From: Ignavibacteriota bacterium | GTDB lineage: Bacteria; Bacteroidota; Ignavibacteria; SZUA-365 | DNA: 64,000 nucleotides | Direction of reading: 5' to 3' | NCBI GenBank assembly: GCA_016218045.1 | Contig: JACRFB010000045.1 | Span: forward strand, 1-64,000 | In this document: positions 1 to 8,240 of the stretch, piece after piece | How the letters are laid out: every line of letters starts with the position of its first letter | How positions within the stretch are numbered: the first letter of the stretch is position 1 | Made by a program: the position numbers and the translations under genes | The notes under the pieces: model-generated | What the model was told of the DNA's origin: nothing | Database searches by the model: none | What the model saw: the letters and a program-made list of their open reading frames with translations, nothing else

Positions 1-140
1 CGGCTCTTCCATTTCTTCGGTCCGCCTGTGCGCGGTGTCTCAGAACGTTCACCACGTTCACCGCGGTAGCCGCCCGACGACGGTCGTGGTGAATCCTCGC
101 GGCTCTTCCATTTCTTCGGTCCGCCTGTGCGCGGTGTCTC
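1..140. repeat. 41-bp direct repeat with 99-bp period inside the rluB N-terminal extension
   Basis: Bases 1-41 and 100-140 are identical. The 99-bp spacing equals 33 codons, so the repeat keeps the reading frame and encodes SETPRTGGPKKWKSR twice. The array may continue left of the window. Confidence 0.85.
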
Positions 141-245
141 GCTGCGCTCGCCGCGCGGGCCTGCACCTTTTGGCCCGGCGGATTTTCTCGGAGCGGGTCT
201 TTTACCGCGCTCTTTGTCTCCGCCTGTGCCGCCTCGTTGTTTCAT
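1..245 (-). CDS. rluB: N-terminal part of a pseudouridine synthase (RluB/RsuA type), cut by the window edge
   Basis: Reading leftward from ATG at 245 gives about 81 residues with no stop before the window edge. The visible protein is entirely low complexity: rich in Lys, Arg, Gly, Pro and Ser, with a repeated element GERSETPRTGGPKKWKS. A purine-rich site (GAGGAA) lies just upstream, and scpB ends 29 bp before the start. The order scpA-scpB-rluB is common in bacteria, and relatives in the Bacteroidota carry a basic disordered N-terminal extension before the S4 and pseudouridine synthase domains. The catalytic domain is outside the window, so the assignment rests on position and the basic extension only. 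Such an extension probably contacts rRNA. Confidence 0.55.
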   Translation of the reverse strand, partial: MKQRGGTGGDKERGKRPAPRKSAGPKGAGPRGERSETPRTGGPKKWKSREDSPRPSSGGYRGERGERSETPRTGGPKKWKS

Positions 246-274
246 CGGTTCCTCACTTCTTCGTCGGTATCTCG

Positions 275-1948
275 TCAGCCGCGCTGTATGCCGTCCTGAT
301 CGTCTCTTTGAACGGTTGTATCACCGCCACCATCCCGTTCATCGTTGTTTTTGGTCTCGCTTTCTTCATCGTCGTCATCATCTTCGTCATCGTCATCATC
401 GTCATCATCGTCATCATCGTATTCGTCGTCGTCATCATCGTCATCATCATCGTCGTCGTCGTCATCGTCGTCGTCGTCTTCATCATCATCGTCGTCATCG
501 TCATCGTCGTCATCATCGTCGCTGCTGTCATCATCGTCGTCGTCTTCATCATCGTCGTTGTCTTCATCGCCATGGATTACATCGACTGCATGGACTTCGC
601 TGATGATGTCGTCGTCGGCATCGGCACCATCGACATCGTCTTCGTTGTTGTCATCGTCGTCGGTGTTGACTACATCTTCGGATAAACCGATCCCGAAATC
701 CGATACGGAGAATTGCGTGTCGGGAATCACGGGTTCGTCTTCGAGGGTGCTGACGTGCTGCGTGTCGAAGATATGTTCCTCGTTGCCGCTGAGATGCTGG
801 TAGTGATCGATCTCGTCGTCGGCGATTTCCTCGATGGATGGTGAAACGATGCCGTCTTCGTCGTGCATCAGATCGGCGATCTCGCGCGGCTTGGGTAGAT
901 CGTCGAGACTGCGCAGGCCGAAATGTTTGAGGAAGAATTTTGTGGTGCCATACAACAGGGGACGGCCGACACTGTTGTCGCGGCCCACGATGGCGATCAG
1001 ATTGCGTTCAAGTAGCGACTTGATGACAAAGTCGGCGCTGACGCCGCGTATGGCTTCAATGGCGGGCTTGCTGATGGGCTGCTTGAACGCGATTATTGCG
1101 AGCGTCTCGAGCGCCGATTGTGTGAGGCGGCGCTTGCTGCGTTCGGCAAAGAGGCGGCCGACGTACAGGCCGAAGTCCGCCGAGGTCTGGAAGGTAAATC
1201 CGCCCGCGACCTCCACGATGCGGAAGGAGCGGCCCTGCGTCTGATACTCGCTGTTGAGCGATGCGGCGATGGCGGCGAGCACGTTCATTGTGAAGCGCGG
1301 CGCGCGGCGCCCGCGTCGGCGTCCGCGCGCGGGTGCGCCTGCATCGGCGTCGGCGGATTCGGGCTCGGGTGTGTCGGCACCGCGCTGCGGCGCGTCGCCA
1401 AAGAGTATGTCGCGGATCTGCTTGAATGTGATAGGCTCGTCGGAAGCGAATATCAGCGCCTCGACAGGCGAGCGGTATTCGTCAACAAGGGCGTTGATCG
1501 CCTCGGCGTCCACGTAGTCGGACTCTTCCGCATCGCTCGTGTCTGCGTCACTCGTCTCTGCGTCACCCGTCTCTGCGTCACCCGTATTGTCCGCCAATTC
1601 ATCGTCGCTGTTCTCGACCGCCGTGTCGGCTGTTTCTGCGCTGCTGTCGAGATCCGCTTCCGATTTCAGATCGACCGCATCGGCGGAGTCGGTGGTCGCC
1701 GTTTCCACGTCGACGTCCGGAGTATCGACGGGCGTTTCGTCGTCGGATGAAGGCATCGCGTCAAGCATTTCGAAGCCGATATCCGCGGGTGTGTCCATCG
1801 ACCCGTCGTCCGCGATCGGGTCCGCGTCGGCACGCGGTGTTTCGGATGCTGCGTCGGCGGTTGACGCGGTATCGTGATCCTGCATGTGTTCTGCCTCGGC
1901 GTGCGGTTGCTGTTCCGAGGTGGTGTCCTCTGACGTGGTGTGTGCCAT
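275..1948 (-). CDS. scpB: segregation and condensation protein B with acidic N-terminal extension and poly-Asp C-terminal tail
   Basis: ScpB joins ScpA and SMC in the condensin complex that compacts and segregates the chromosome. The conserved core lies at about residues 155-360. It has the winged-helix part with SALETLAIIAFKQPISK and IRGVSADFVIKSLLER, and the GRPLLYGTTKFFLKHFGL block. An Arg-rich insert (about 205-217) splits the first winged helix. The 557-residue length is more than twice the usual ScpB (about 190-250). The excess is an acidic Asp/Glu/Ser/Thr-rich N-terminus of about 150 residues and a C-terminal tail (about 429-530) that is almost pure aspartate. The start is ATG at 1948, 22 bp after scpA. 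The core assignment is firm; the role of the tails is unknown. Confidence 0.93.
   Translation of the reverse strand: MAHTTSEDTTSEQQPHAEAEHMQDHDTASTADAASETPRADADPIADDGSMDTPADIGFEMLDAMPSSDDETPVDTPDVDVETATTDSADAVDLKSEADLDSSAETADTAVENSDDELADNTGDAETGDAETSDADTSDAEESDYVDAEAINALVDEYRSPVEALIFASDEPITFKQIRDILFGDAPQRGADTPEPESADADAGAPARGRRRGRRAPRFTMNVLAAIAASLNSEYQTQGRSFRIVEVAGGFTFQTSADFGLYVGRLFAERSKRRLTQSALETLAIIAFKQPISKPAIEAIRGVSADFVIKSLLERNLIAIVGRDNSVGRPLLYGTTKFFLKHFGLRSLDDLPKPREIADLMHDEDGIVSPSIEEIADDEIDHYQHLSGNEEHIFDTQHVSTLEDEPVIPDTQFSVSDFGIGLSEDVVNTDDDDNNEDDVDGADADDDIISEVHAVDVIHGDEDNDDDEDDDDDDSSDDDDDDDDDDDDDEDDDDDDDDDDDDDDDDDDEYDDDDDDDDDDDEDDDDDEESETKNNDERDGGGDTTVQRDDQDGIQRG
366..565. repeat. GAY trinucleotide low-complexity tract encoding poly-Asp
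   Basis: On the minus strand this tract is almost only GAC, GAT and a few GAA/GAG codons, forming the acidic tail of ScpB. GAC and GAT alternate irregularly, so it is an impure trinucleotide repeat and not a simple homogeneous microsatellite. Read in other frames it gives spurious poly-Ser and poly-Met/Thr frames. Confidence 0.85.
1536..1580. repeat. three 15-bp tandem repeats in the scpB N-terminal region
   Basis: Units of 15 bp (consensus cycGTsTCTGCGTCA, + strand) occur at 1536, 1551 and 1566, with a decayed fourth unit. They encode the pentapeptide series GDAET/SDADT on the minus strand. Five codons per unit keep the frame. Confidence 0.7.
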
Positions 1949-1970
1949 TGAAGCCCGTGGAGAAGAAGCG

Positions 1971-2705
1971 TCAGCCGGCTGCGGCGACGCGGTGGATGAC
2001 GAAGTCGTTGAAGTCGTCGTGGATCAGCACGCGCACGCGCTGTGCCTTGATGAGTTCGAGAAGCGCGATGAAGGTGACGACGATGTGCATCTTGTCACGC
2101 ATGTCGTCGACGATCTCGAGAAAATTATATTCGTTGCGGCCCGCGAAGAAATCCATGAGGAAAATCCCCTGTTCCTCGATCGTGTACGGAATCGTGCGCA
2201 CCTCGTGCACGATCTTCTTCGGGATGTTCTCGATCGCGCGCTGGAATGCGGTCACGAGGTGGTACAGCGTGACGTCGCGGAGAAACTGCCCGTCGTCCTC
2301 GGGGGCGCTGGTGCGGACGTCGAACTTGAACAGAGAACGGAAATACCGCTGGCGCTGCTCCATTTCCATCGACTGCAGGTGCTCGGCCGATTCCTTGAAG
2401 CGTTTGTACTCGATAAGGCGGCGCGTCAATTCCGCCCGCGGATCGATCTCCTCCTCTCCTTCCTCCATGGGCGACTGGGGAAGAAGCATACGCGCCTTGA
2501 TCTGCATGAGCGTGGCGGCCATCACGATGAACTCGCCGGCAAGCTCGAGATCGAGCGCCTGCATCATCTGCACGTAGCTGAGAAACTCGCTCGTGATGTG
2601 CGCGATGGGGATGTCGTAAATGTCGAGCTCATCACGCTTGATGAAAAAGAGCAGGAGGTCGAGCGGCCCCTCAAAGTCGGGAACCTTGACGTTGTACACT
2701 GCCAC
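1971..2705 (-). CDS. scpA: segregation and condensation protein A
   Basis: ScpA is the kleisin subunit that bridges SMC heads and binds ScpB. The 244-residue product has the family N-terminus (VPDFEGPLDLLLFFIKRDEL, then DIYDIPIAHITSEFLSYV) and the helix LDLELAGEFIVMAATLMQIKA, both hallmarks of ScpA. The C-terminal winged helix (about 185-240) includes IVDDMRDKMHIVVTFIALLE. Length and start (MAVYNVKVPDFEG) match the family. It begins 3 bp after the trpS stop and is followed by scpB after 22 bp, so the three are almost certainly co-transcribed. Confidence 0.95.
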   Translation of the reverse strand: MAVYNVKVPDFEGPLDLLLFFIKRDELDIYDIPIAHITSEFLSYVQMMQALDLELAGEFIVMAATLMQIKARMLLPQSPMEEGEEEIDPRAELTRRLIEYKRFKESAEHLQSMEMEQRQRYFRSLFKFDVRTSAPEDDGQFLRDVTLYHLVTAFQRAIENIPKKIVHEVRTIPYTIEEQGIFLMDFFAGRNEYNFLEIVDDMRDKMHIVVTFIALLELIKAQRVRVLIHDDFNDFVIHRVAAAG

Positions 2706-2708
2706 GGA

Positions 2709-3707
2709 TCACCCCAGCGACATGGCGCCGCGCACGGCATCCATCGTGGCTTCCGCCGCCGCACGGGCGCGCGTTTCGCCGTCGTGCAGAATGTCGACCA
2801 CGAGATCGGTGTTGTTTTCGTATTGCGCCCGGCGCTCGCGATGCGGCGCGAGCCACGACGCGATGGAGGCGGAACAGCGCTGCTTGCATTCGACGCAACC
2901 CAGCGCGCCGGATTCACAGCCGGCACGGATCTCGCCGAGGGCTTCGGGCTGGAATTTCTGATGGTAGGTGAAGACGAGGCACACGTCGGGCCGGCCGGGA
3001 TCGTTCTTGCGGAGTTTCTGCGGATCGGTCACGGCCTTGCGGAGCTTGCCTGTGATTTCTTCGGGCGTGTCGGCAAGCAGTATCGTATTGCCGAGCGATT
3101 TGCTCATTTTTTTATCGGCACCGTCGAGGCCCGGCAGCCGCTTGAAGACGGTGAGCTTGGGCTCCGGCTCGGGGAAGACCTCCGCAAATTCGCGGTTGAA
3201 CCGGCGCGCGATCTCGCGCGTGATCTCGACGTTCGCGAGCTGGTCCTCGCCCACGGGCACGAGGTTCGCGCGGTAGAGAAGGATGTCCGCGGCCTGCAGC
3301 ACGGGATAGCCGAGATGCCCGTACACGAGATTGTCACTCTCGATGTTCAGGTCCCGCACCTGTTCCTTCAGCGTCGGATTCCTCTCGAGACGATTTTTGG
3401 TGACAAGCATCGCAAAGAGAAGAAACAGCTCGGTGTGTTCCTTCACGCGGGATTGCCGGAATATCGGACTCTGCACGGGATCGATTCCGGCGGCCAGCCA
3501 GTCGATCACCATGTCGATGGTGTTCGGATAGATTGCCGCCGTGTCGAGATTGGTGGTCAGTGCGTGGTAATCGGCTATCAGATGGTAGTTCTGATACTCG
3601 CCCTGCAGTGCCACCCAGTTCTCGAGCGCACCCGTGTAATGACCGAGATGCAGCTTCCCGGTGGGACGCATCCCGCTCAGAATAATTTTCCTTGATCCTG
3701 TACTCAT
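2709..3707 (-). CDS. trpS: tryptophan-tRNA ligase
   Basis: This class I aminoacyl-tRNA synthetase charges tRNA-Trp with tryptophan using ATP. The 332-residue product has the HIGH-type motif PTGKLHLGHYTGA near residue 16 and the KMSKS loop (DKKMSKSLGNTI) near 190. Between them is DLNIESDNLVYGHLGYPVLQ, normal for TrpS. Length is typical of bacterial TrpRS (about 330). It is the first gene of the minus-strand operon trpS-scpA-scpB-rluB. A possible -10 element TATACT lies about 35 bp upstream of the start codon. Confidence 0.96.
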   Translation of the reverse strand: MSTGSRKIILSGMRPTGKLHLGHYTGALENWVALQGEYQNYHLIADYHALTTNLDTAAIYPNTIDMVIDWLAAGIDPVQSPIFRQSRVKEHTELFLLFAMLVTKNRLERNPTLKEQVRDLNIESDNLVYGHLGYPVLQAADILLYRANLVPVGEDQLANVEITREIARRFNREFAEVFPEPEPKLTVFKRLPGLDGADKKMSKSLGNTILLADTPEEITGKLRKAVTDPQKLRKNDPGRPDVCLVFTYHQKFQPEALGEIRAGCESGALGCVECKQRCSASIASWLAPHRERRAQYENNTDLVVDILHDGETRARAAAEATMDAVRGAMSLG

Positions 3708-3741
3708 ACCGCCCGGCCTTTGGAATCAGACATAGAAGCAC

Positions 3742-3747
3742 AGTATA
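3742..3747 (-). promoter_or_regulatory. candidate -10 element of the trpS-scpA-scpB-rluB operon
   Basis: The minus strand reads TATACT here, 35 bp before the trpS ATG and downstream of the neighbouring minus-strand gene. No convincing -35 box lies 17 bp upstream, so this is only a plausible site. Confidence 0.3.
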
Positions 3748-3796
3748 CGAAGATTCCGCGAATGGAAGAAGCGCGGGCGGCGAGACGGGGTGGCGG

Positions 3797-4441
3797 CTAG
3801 ACGCCGATGACGCTTATGCGCCTGCCCGGATTCGCGGCCTTTTCGATTTCATCGACAAACGCCGCCGCGTAATCCTCGACCGAAATGCTGCTCTCGCCCT
3901 TGTCGTTGGTCAGAAGCTGATCGCCGCCGCTGCGGTACCGGCCGCTGCGTGTGCCGGGAAGCACCATGATTGCCGGGCTGACCACGGTCCATGTCACGGG
4001 TGTTTCCGTCGCGCGGAACACTTCCAGCGCATCGGCCTGCGCCAGGGCCTCGGCCTTGTAATCCGCCGGAAATTGCGGTGTGTCGACCAGACGCATGCCT
4101 GGGGCGACCTCGAGACTTCCGGCGCCGCCCACCCAAACGAGGCGAGGCACGCCCGCCTGTCCGAGTCCGGCCAGCAGCGCCTGCGCGCTCGCAGGCACAA
4201 CCTCGTGCTGCGCCGTGGCGCGTCCGCCTATCGCGGCCGCGGCGACTTCATGTCCGCGCGCTCCCGACGCAACGGATGCGGCATCGGCGCTGTCGCCGGC
4301 AGCGACGCTCAGACGCTCGTGCGTGAATGTGATTTTCGACGGGTCGCGTACGATCGCCGTCACCGAGTGTCCGCGCTCGAGTGCCTCGCGCAGTATCGTT
4401 CCGCCCACCCAGCCGCTTGCTCCAAACAATGCTATGTTCAT
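3797..4441 (-). CDS. NAD(P)-binding Rossmann-fold protein (atypical SDR/NmrA-like)
   Basis: The 214-residue protein starts MNIALFGASGWVGGTILREA, a glycine-rich dinucleotide-binding motif (GASGWVG) in the first beta-alpha unit. RLVWVGGAGSLEV and VVSPAIMVLPG follow, typical of the NAD(P)H-binding family related to NmrA and to nucleoside-diphosphate-sugar epimerase-like proteins. The ATG at 4441 is preferred over an upstream start because the nucleotide-binding strand should begin within a few residues, and a GAGGA site lies about 10 bp before it. The C-terminus (SISVEDYAAAFVDEIEKA) is also conserved in this family. The substrate is unknown. It is a single-gene unit, separated from trpS by 89 bp. 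Confidence 0.8.
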   Translation of the reverse strand: MNIALFGASGWVGGTILREALERGHSVTAIVRDPSKITFTHERLSVAAGDSADAASVASGARGHEVAAAAIGGRATAQHEVVPASAQALLAGLGQAGVPRLVWVGGAGSLEVAPGMRLVDTPQFPADYKAEALAQADALEVFRATETPVTWTVVSPAIMVLPGTRSGRYRSGGDQLLTNDKGESSISVEDYAAAFVDEIEKAANPGRRISVIGV

Positions 4442-4600
4442 GATGCCTGTATCCTCGGGAAAAATGGTGTTTGACAGACGCGACAGCATGGAAGCCCGGC
4501 GGACGCGGGGGAGCCGCGCAGCAAAGGAAATCGGATATCGCCTGTCGCAGTTGTGACGGGCAATGATACGTCCTTCCGCGGACTTCCCAAAATCCGCCGA

Positions 4601-5050
4601 TCAGTGCCCGAGGAAGAGGTACGGTTTCCAGCGGTCGTCGAGCGCCGATACGGAATGGATGATAAAGGCGACGTGTGTCGGGCGGCGCGGCGTTGATCGC
4701 AGATGCAGGCCCGCTTTTTCGGGCGTGCGGTCGCCCTTCATGTTGTTGCAGCGCATGCAGGCGGCGACAAGGTTTTCCCAGGTGTCGGCCCCGCCCTGTG
4801 CACGCGGCACGATATGGTCGATCGTAATGGGCAGGGCGGTGGAGCCGCAGTACTGGCAGCGGTGCCCGTCGCGTCGCAGCACGTTTTTGCGCGAGAGGAT
4901 GATGTTTTTGAACGGGACGCGTTTGTACTGACCGAGCCGGATCACGCTCGGAAAGGGGAACGAGGATGAGACGGAACGTATCACCTTGCCGTCGGCCGTG
5001 GCGACGATCTCGGCTTTTTCCAGATAGACAAGCACCACCGCCTTCTGCAC
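4601..5050 (-). CDS. HNH endonuclease domain protein
   Basis: The HNH core is complete: CQYCGSTALP, ITIDHIVPRAQGGADTWENL, then AACMRCNNMKGDR. The two CxxC pairs should bind zinc, and His of DHIVP, Asn of ENL and the final Asn-containing CNN form the HNH site. The N-terminal part (VQKAVVLVYLEKAEIV) resembles the stand-alone HNH family of Bacteroidota and Cyanobacteria. The start given (GTG) is only the first standard start codon in frame. The family N-terminus RVLVLNQSYEPISVCG is encoded in frame directly upstream (5051-5098), so the true gene is longer by at least 16-19 codons. Its role, perhaps in DNA repair or mobile-DNA defence, is unknown. Confidence 0.8.
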   Translation of the reverse strand: MQKAVVLVYLEKAEIVATADGKVIRSVSSSFPFPSVIRLGQYKRVPFKNIILSRKNVLRRDGHRCQYCGSTALPITIDHIVPRAQGGADTWENLVAACMRCNNMKGDRTPEKAGLHLRSTPRRPTHVAFIIHSVSALDDRWKPYLFLGH

Positions 5051-5290
5051 ACCGCAGACGCTGATGGGCTCGTAACTTTGATTCAGAACCAGGACGCGGC
5101 CGTGTATGCCCGTCCGTTCGTGCTGTGTGCCACCTTCGAAGACGGCCTCCTTTTTCGCAATGTTAGAAGCTATGCGCTTGTTTCGACAGATGCAAGGCCT
5201 GCGCCGGGCCCTTGGTAATTGCCCATCGGCTCGTTAAATTCTCCGAATTATGCACTGCTCCGCACAGCACATCTCCCCACACACGTACCT

Positions 5291-6490
5291 ATGACACCCG
5301 AACTCACGCTGTCACGCCGCGCCGGCCTGATGCCGGCCTCCCCCATCCGCAAGCTCGTGCCACTCGGCGAAGCCGCAAAAAAACGCGGCACTATCGTGTA
5401 TCACCTCAACATCGGGCAGCCCGATATCGAAACGCCACCCGAGTTTTTCGACGCTGTCCGCGCCTATCGCGAGAAAGTGATCGCCTACGGCAATTCGCAG
5501 GGCATGGCGATGTTCATCGACAGCATCGCACGGTACTACGACGGCATCGGTATTCCTCTCGAATCGAAGCAGATCCTCGTCACCACGGGCGGATCGGAGG
5601 CGATCACCTTCGCCATGATGGCCGTGGCCGAGCCGGGCGACGAGATCCTCGTCTTCGAACCTTTCTACACGAATTACAACGGCTTCGCCATCATGGGCGG
5701 CATCAATCTCGTGCCTCTGGCTACACAGGCAGAGGACGGCTATCACCTCCCGGCGGAGGACGAGATCGAACGCGCCATCACGCCGCGCACGCGCGCCATC
5801 ATCGTCTGTAATCCGAATAATCCGACCGGCACGGTGCTCCGGCACGATGAAATCGACATGATCGCGCGTATCGCCGTCAAACACGGCCTCTATATATTGT
5901 CCGACGAAGTGTACCGCGAGTTCATCTACGAGGGTGAGACCAAGAGCATGCTCAGCGTGCCCGGACTCGAGCAGCACGTCGTGGTGATGGACAGTCTTTC
6001 GAAGCGCTACAGTCTCTGCGGCGGACGCATGGGCTGCATCATCAGCCGCAACCAGGCGCTGATGGATGTGTTTCTGCGCTTCGGCCAGGCCCGCCTCTGT
6101 ACTGCCACGCTCGAGCAGATCGGTTCCGCCGCTCTCGTCGATGCCGGGGCGAAGTACTTCGATCCGATGATCGCCGAGTACCGCCTGCGCCGCGACGCCA
6201 CGTACGATGAACTCATGGCCATCCCCGGCGTGGTCTGCCGTAAGCCGAGCGGCGCCTTCTACATCATGGCCCGGCTTCCGGTCGACGACGTCGACCGTTT
6301 CGCCGCATGGATGCTCACCGATTTTTCGCTCGACAACGCCACCACCATGATCGCGCCGGGAGCCGGCTTCTACGCGACGCCCGGACGCGGACGCGACGAG
6401 GCGCGTTTCGCCTATGTGCTCGACGCCGACTCGTGCCGCGCCGCCGTCCGCACCCTCGCGCGGGGCATCGAGGCCTACAACCGCGCCTGA
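5291..6490 (+). CDS. PLP-dependent class I/II aminotransferase (aspartate aminotransferase family)
   Basis: The 399-residue protein is a fold-type I PLP enzyme that transfers amino groups between an amino acid and a 2-oxoacid. Visible motifs are LNIGQPDIETPPEFF near the N-terminus, VTTGGSEAITFAMMAV for cofactor phosphate contact, IIVCNPNNPTGTVL, ILSDEVYREFIYEG with the pyridine-binding Asp, and DSLSKRYSLCGGRMG with the Schiff-base lysine. GSEA and NPTG fit the aspartate aminotransferase subgroup with broad substrates. ATG at 5291 is chosen because the preceding in-frame sequence is not conserved. It sits 32 bp before nuoG, so co-transcription is possible though the functions are not linked. 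Confidence 0.92.
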   Translation: MTPELTLSRRAGLMPASPIRKLVPLGEAAKKRGTIVYHLNIGQPDIETPPEFFDAVRAYREKVIAYGNSQGMAMFIDSIARYYDGIGIPLESKQILVTTGGSEAITFAMMAVAEPGDEILVFEPFYTNYNGFAIMGGINLVPLATQAEDGYHLPAEDEIERAITPRTRAIIVCNPNNPTGTVLRHDEIDMIARIAVKHGLYILSDEVYREFIYEGETKSMLSVPGLEQHVVVMDSLSKRYSLCGGRMGCIISRNQALMDVFLRFGQARLCTATLEQIGSAALVDAGAKYFDPMIAEYRLRRDATYDELMAIPGVVCRKPSGAFYIMARLPVDDVDRFAAWMLTDFSLDNATTMIAPGAGFYATPGRGRDEARFAYVLDADSCRAAVRTLARGIEAYNRA

Positions 6491-6522
6491 CGCGCACCTA
6501 TCCTTCCAAAGGCAGTGAACGC

Positions 6523-8226
6523 ATGATAACAGTCACCATCGACGGACGTACCATACAGACCGAACCCTCGAAAACCATCATCGAGGCGGCGTTTGAAAAT
6601 GGCATTTATGTGCCGCACTTCTGCTGGCATCCCGCCATGTCCATTTCCGGCAACTGCCGCATGTGCCTTGTGGAAGTCGAAAAAATGCCCAAGCAGGTCA
6701 TCGCCTGCTCGACACTCTGCATGGACGGCATGGTCGTGCACGTCAATTCCGACAAGGCCGTGAGCGCGCGCAACGCCGTGATGGAGTTCATTCTCATCAA
6801 TCATCCCCTCGATTGTCCGATTTGTGACGAGGCGGGCGAGTGCAAGCTGCAGGATTATGCCTACCGCTTCAGCGCGGGCGAGAGCCGTTTCGACGAGGAC
6901 AAGGTGCACAAGCGCAAGCGCGTCGAACTCGGCCCGCACGTCATGTTCGACGCCGAGCGCTGCATCTCGTGTTCGCGCTGCATCCGTTTCTGCGAGGACA
7001 TCGTCAAGAATCCGCAGCTCACCTTCGTGCAGCGCGGCGACCGCGTCACCATCACCACGTTCCCCGGCAAGCAGCTCGACAATCCGTACTCGCTCAACGT
7101 CGTCGACGTGTGTCCCGTGGGCGCGTTGACAAGCCGCGATTTCCGTTTCAAGTCGCGCGTGTGGGACATGTCGCACACGCCCAGCGTCTGCCCTGGCTGC
7201 GCGCGCGGCTGCAGCATCGACGTGTGGGTGCGGCAGAACGAGATACTCCGCGTGACGCCGCGCGAGAATCAGGAAGTGAACGATTTCTGGATGTGTGATG
7301 AGGGCCGGCTCGAGAGCTGGCGTCATGTCAATGATGCGACACGATTCCGCCAGCCGCGTTTGCGTCGCGACGGTGAGCTGGTTGAAATCGGCTGGGACGA
7401 AGCGATCGCCGCGGTCGCGTCGGAATTGAAGAGCTACACAAAACATCAGATCGCGGTTCTCGGATCGGGGCACGACACGTGTGAGGACGCCTTCGTGCTC
7501 TCGCGTTTTGCGCGCGAGGTTCTGCACACGCCGTGGATCGACATGCTGCCGCACGTTGCGTCAGGCACGCAGGACGAATTTTTGATACGCGACGACAAAT
7601 CACCGAATGCAGCGGGAGTCCGTCTCGCGGGCCTCGTCCCCGCCGATGCAGCGCACGGCCACGCGGCCATGCTTGAGGCCATCGCGAAAGGCGACATCAA
7701 AGCCGTCATCGTGACCGACCGCGCCGCGGCCGAAGTGCCCGGTCTGCTCGAGGCGCTGCGCGGCGCGGCGTATGTCGTGGCCGTGGTCAGTAACTCCTCC
7801 GAATTGTCCGACCGCGCCGACGCGGTGCTTGCCGCATCGGCCTTCGCCGAGAAGGGAGGCACCTTCGTGAATTTCGAACAGCAGATCCAGATACTGCATC
7901 CGGCCGTTGTGACCGCCGAACGCGAGCGATGGATGGGCGGATTCAGCGTCAGCCGGCTCGACGCCTTCGGCAGCGAGTTCGACCGCTGGGGCAAGATCTC
8001 GCGCCGCGACGCGCGTCCCGTGTGGCGTATTGCCGCAGCGCTTGCCCGCGTGCTCGGCGCGAAATGGAAATACGACAACGTCGACGACGTGTTCGAGGAT
8101 TTTGCCGCCACCGTCCCGGCACTGAAGGGCCTGACGTACGATTCCATCGGTGCTTTCGGACTCCGCCTCTCGGGCGATGCCCCGCGGCATCTCCTCCCGT
8201 ACACGTACAGCGACGTGACTCCCTAA
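6523..8226 (+). CDS. nuoG: NADH-quinone oxidoreductase subunit G, short form
   Basis: NuoG carries several iron-sulfur clusters of the peripheral arm of respiratory complex I. The N-terminal 2Fe-2S ferredoxin domain has HFCWHPAMSISGNCRMCLVE followed by ACSTLCMDG. The His-Cys type 4Fe-4S domain has HPLDCPICDEAGECKLQDY. A further 4Fe-4S site is CISCSRCIRFCEDIV, and the molybdopterin-like domain begins with VCPGCARGCSIDVWV. At 567 residues it is shorter than E. coli NuoG (about 900), because the molybdopterin-like part is reduced. The start is ATG at 6523 (MITVTIDGRTIQTEP). nuoH follows 14 bp later. No nuoF or nuoE lies upstream; the aminotransferase takes that place. Confidence 0.94.
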   Translation: MITVTIDGRTIQTEPSKTIIEAAFENGIYVPHFCWHPAMSISGNCRMCLVEVEKMPKQVIACSTLCMDGMVVHVNSDKAVSARNAVMEFILINHPLDCPICDEAGECKLQDYAYRFSAGESRFDEDKVHKRKRVELGPHVMFDAERCISCSRCIRFCEDIVKNPQLTFVQRGDRVTITTFPGKQLDNPYSLNVVDVCPVGALTSRDFRFKSRVWDMSHTPSVCPGCARGCSIDVWVRQNEILRVTPRENQEVNDFWMCDEGRLESWRHVNDATRFRQPRLRRDGELVEIGWDEAIAAVASELKSYTKHQIAVLGSGHDTCEDAFVLSRFAREVLHTPWIDMLPHVASGTQDEFLIRDDKSPNAAGVRLAGLVPADAAHGHAAMLEAIAKGDIKAVIVTDRAAAEVPGLLEALRGAAYVVAVVSNSSELSDRADAVLAASAFAEKGGTFVNFEQQIQILHPAVVTAERERWMGGFSVSRLDAFGSEFDRWGKISRRDARPVWRIAAALARVLGAKWKYDNVDDVFEDFAATVPALKGLTYDSIGAFGLRLSGDAPRHLLPYTYSDVTP

Positions 8227-8240
8227 CTGCAGAAGAACGC

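Noticed and set aside
127-803. Long plus-strand frames rich in Ser, Val/Ile and His over the GAY tract
   Set aside because: They are shadows of the poly-Asp coding repeat of scpB in other frames. The minus-strand ScpB core shows the true coding strand.
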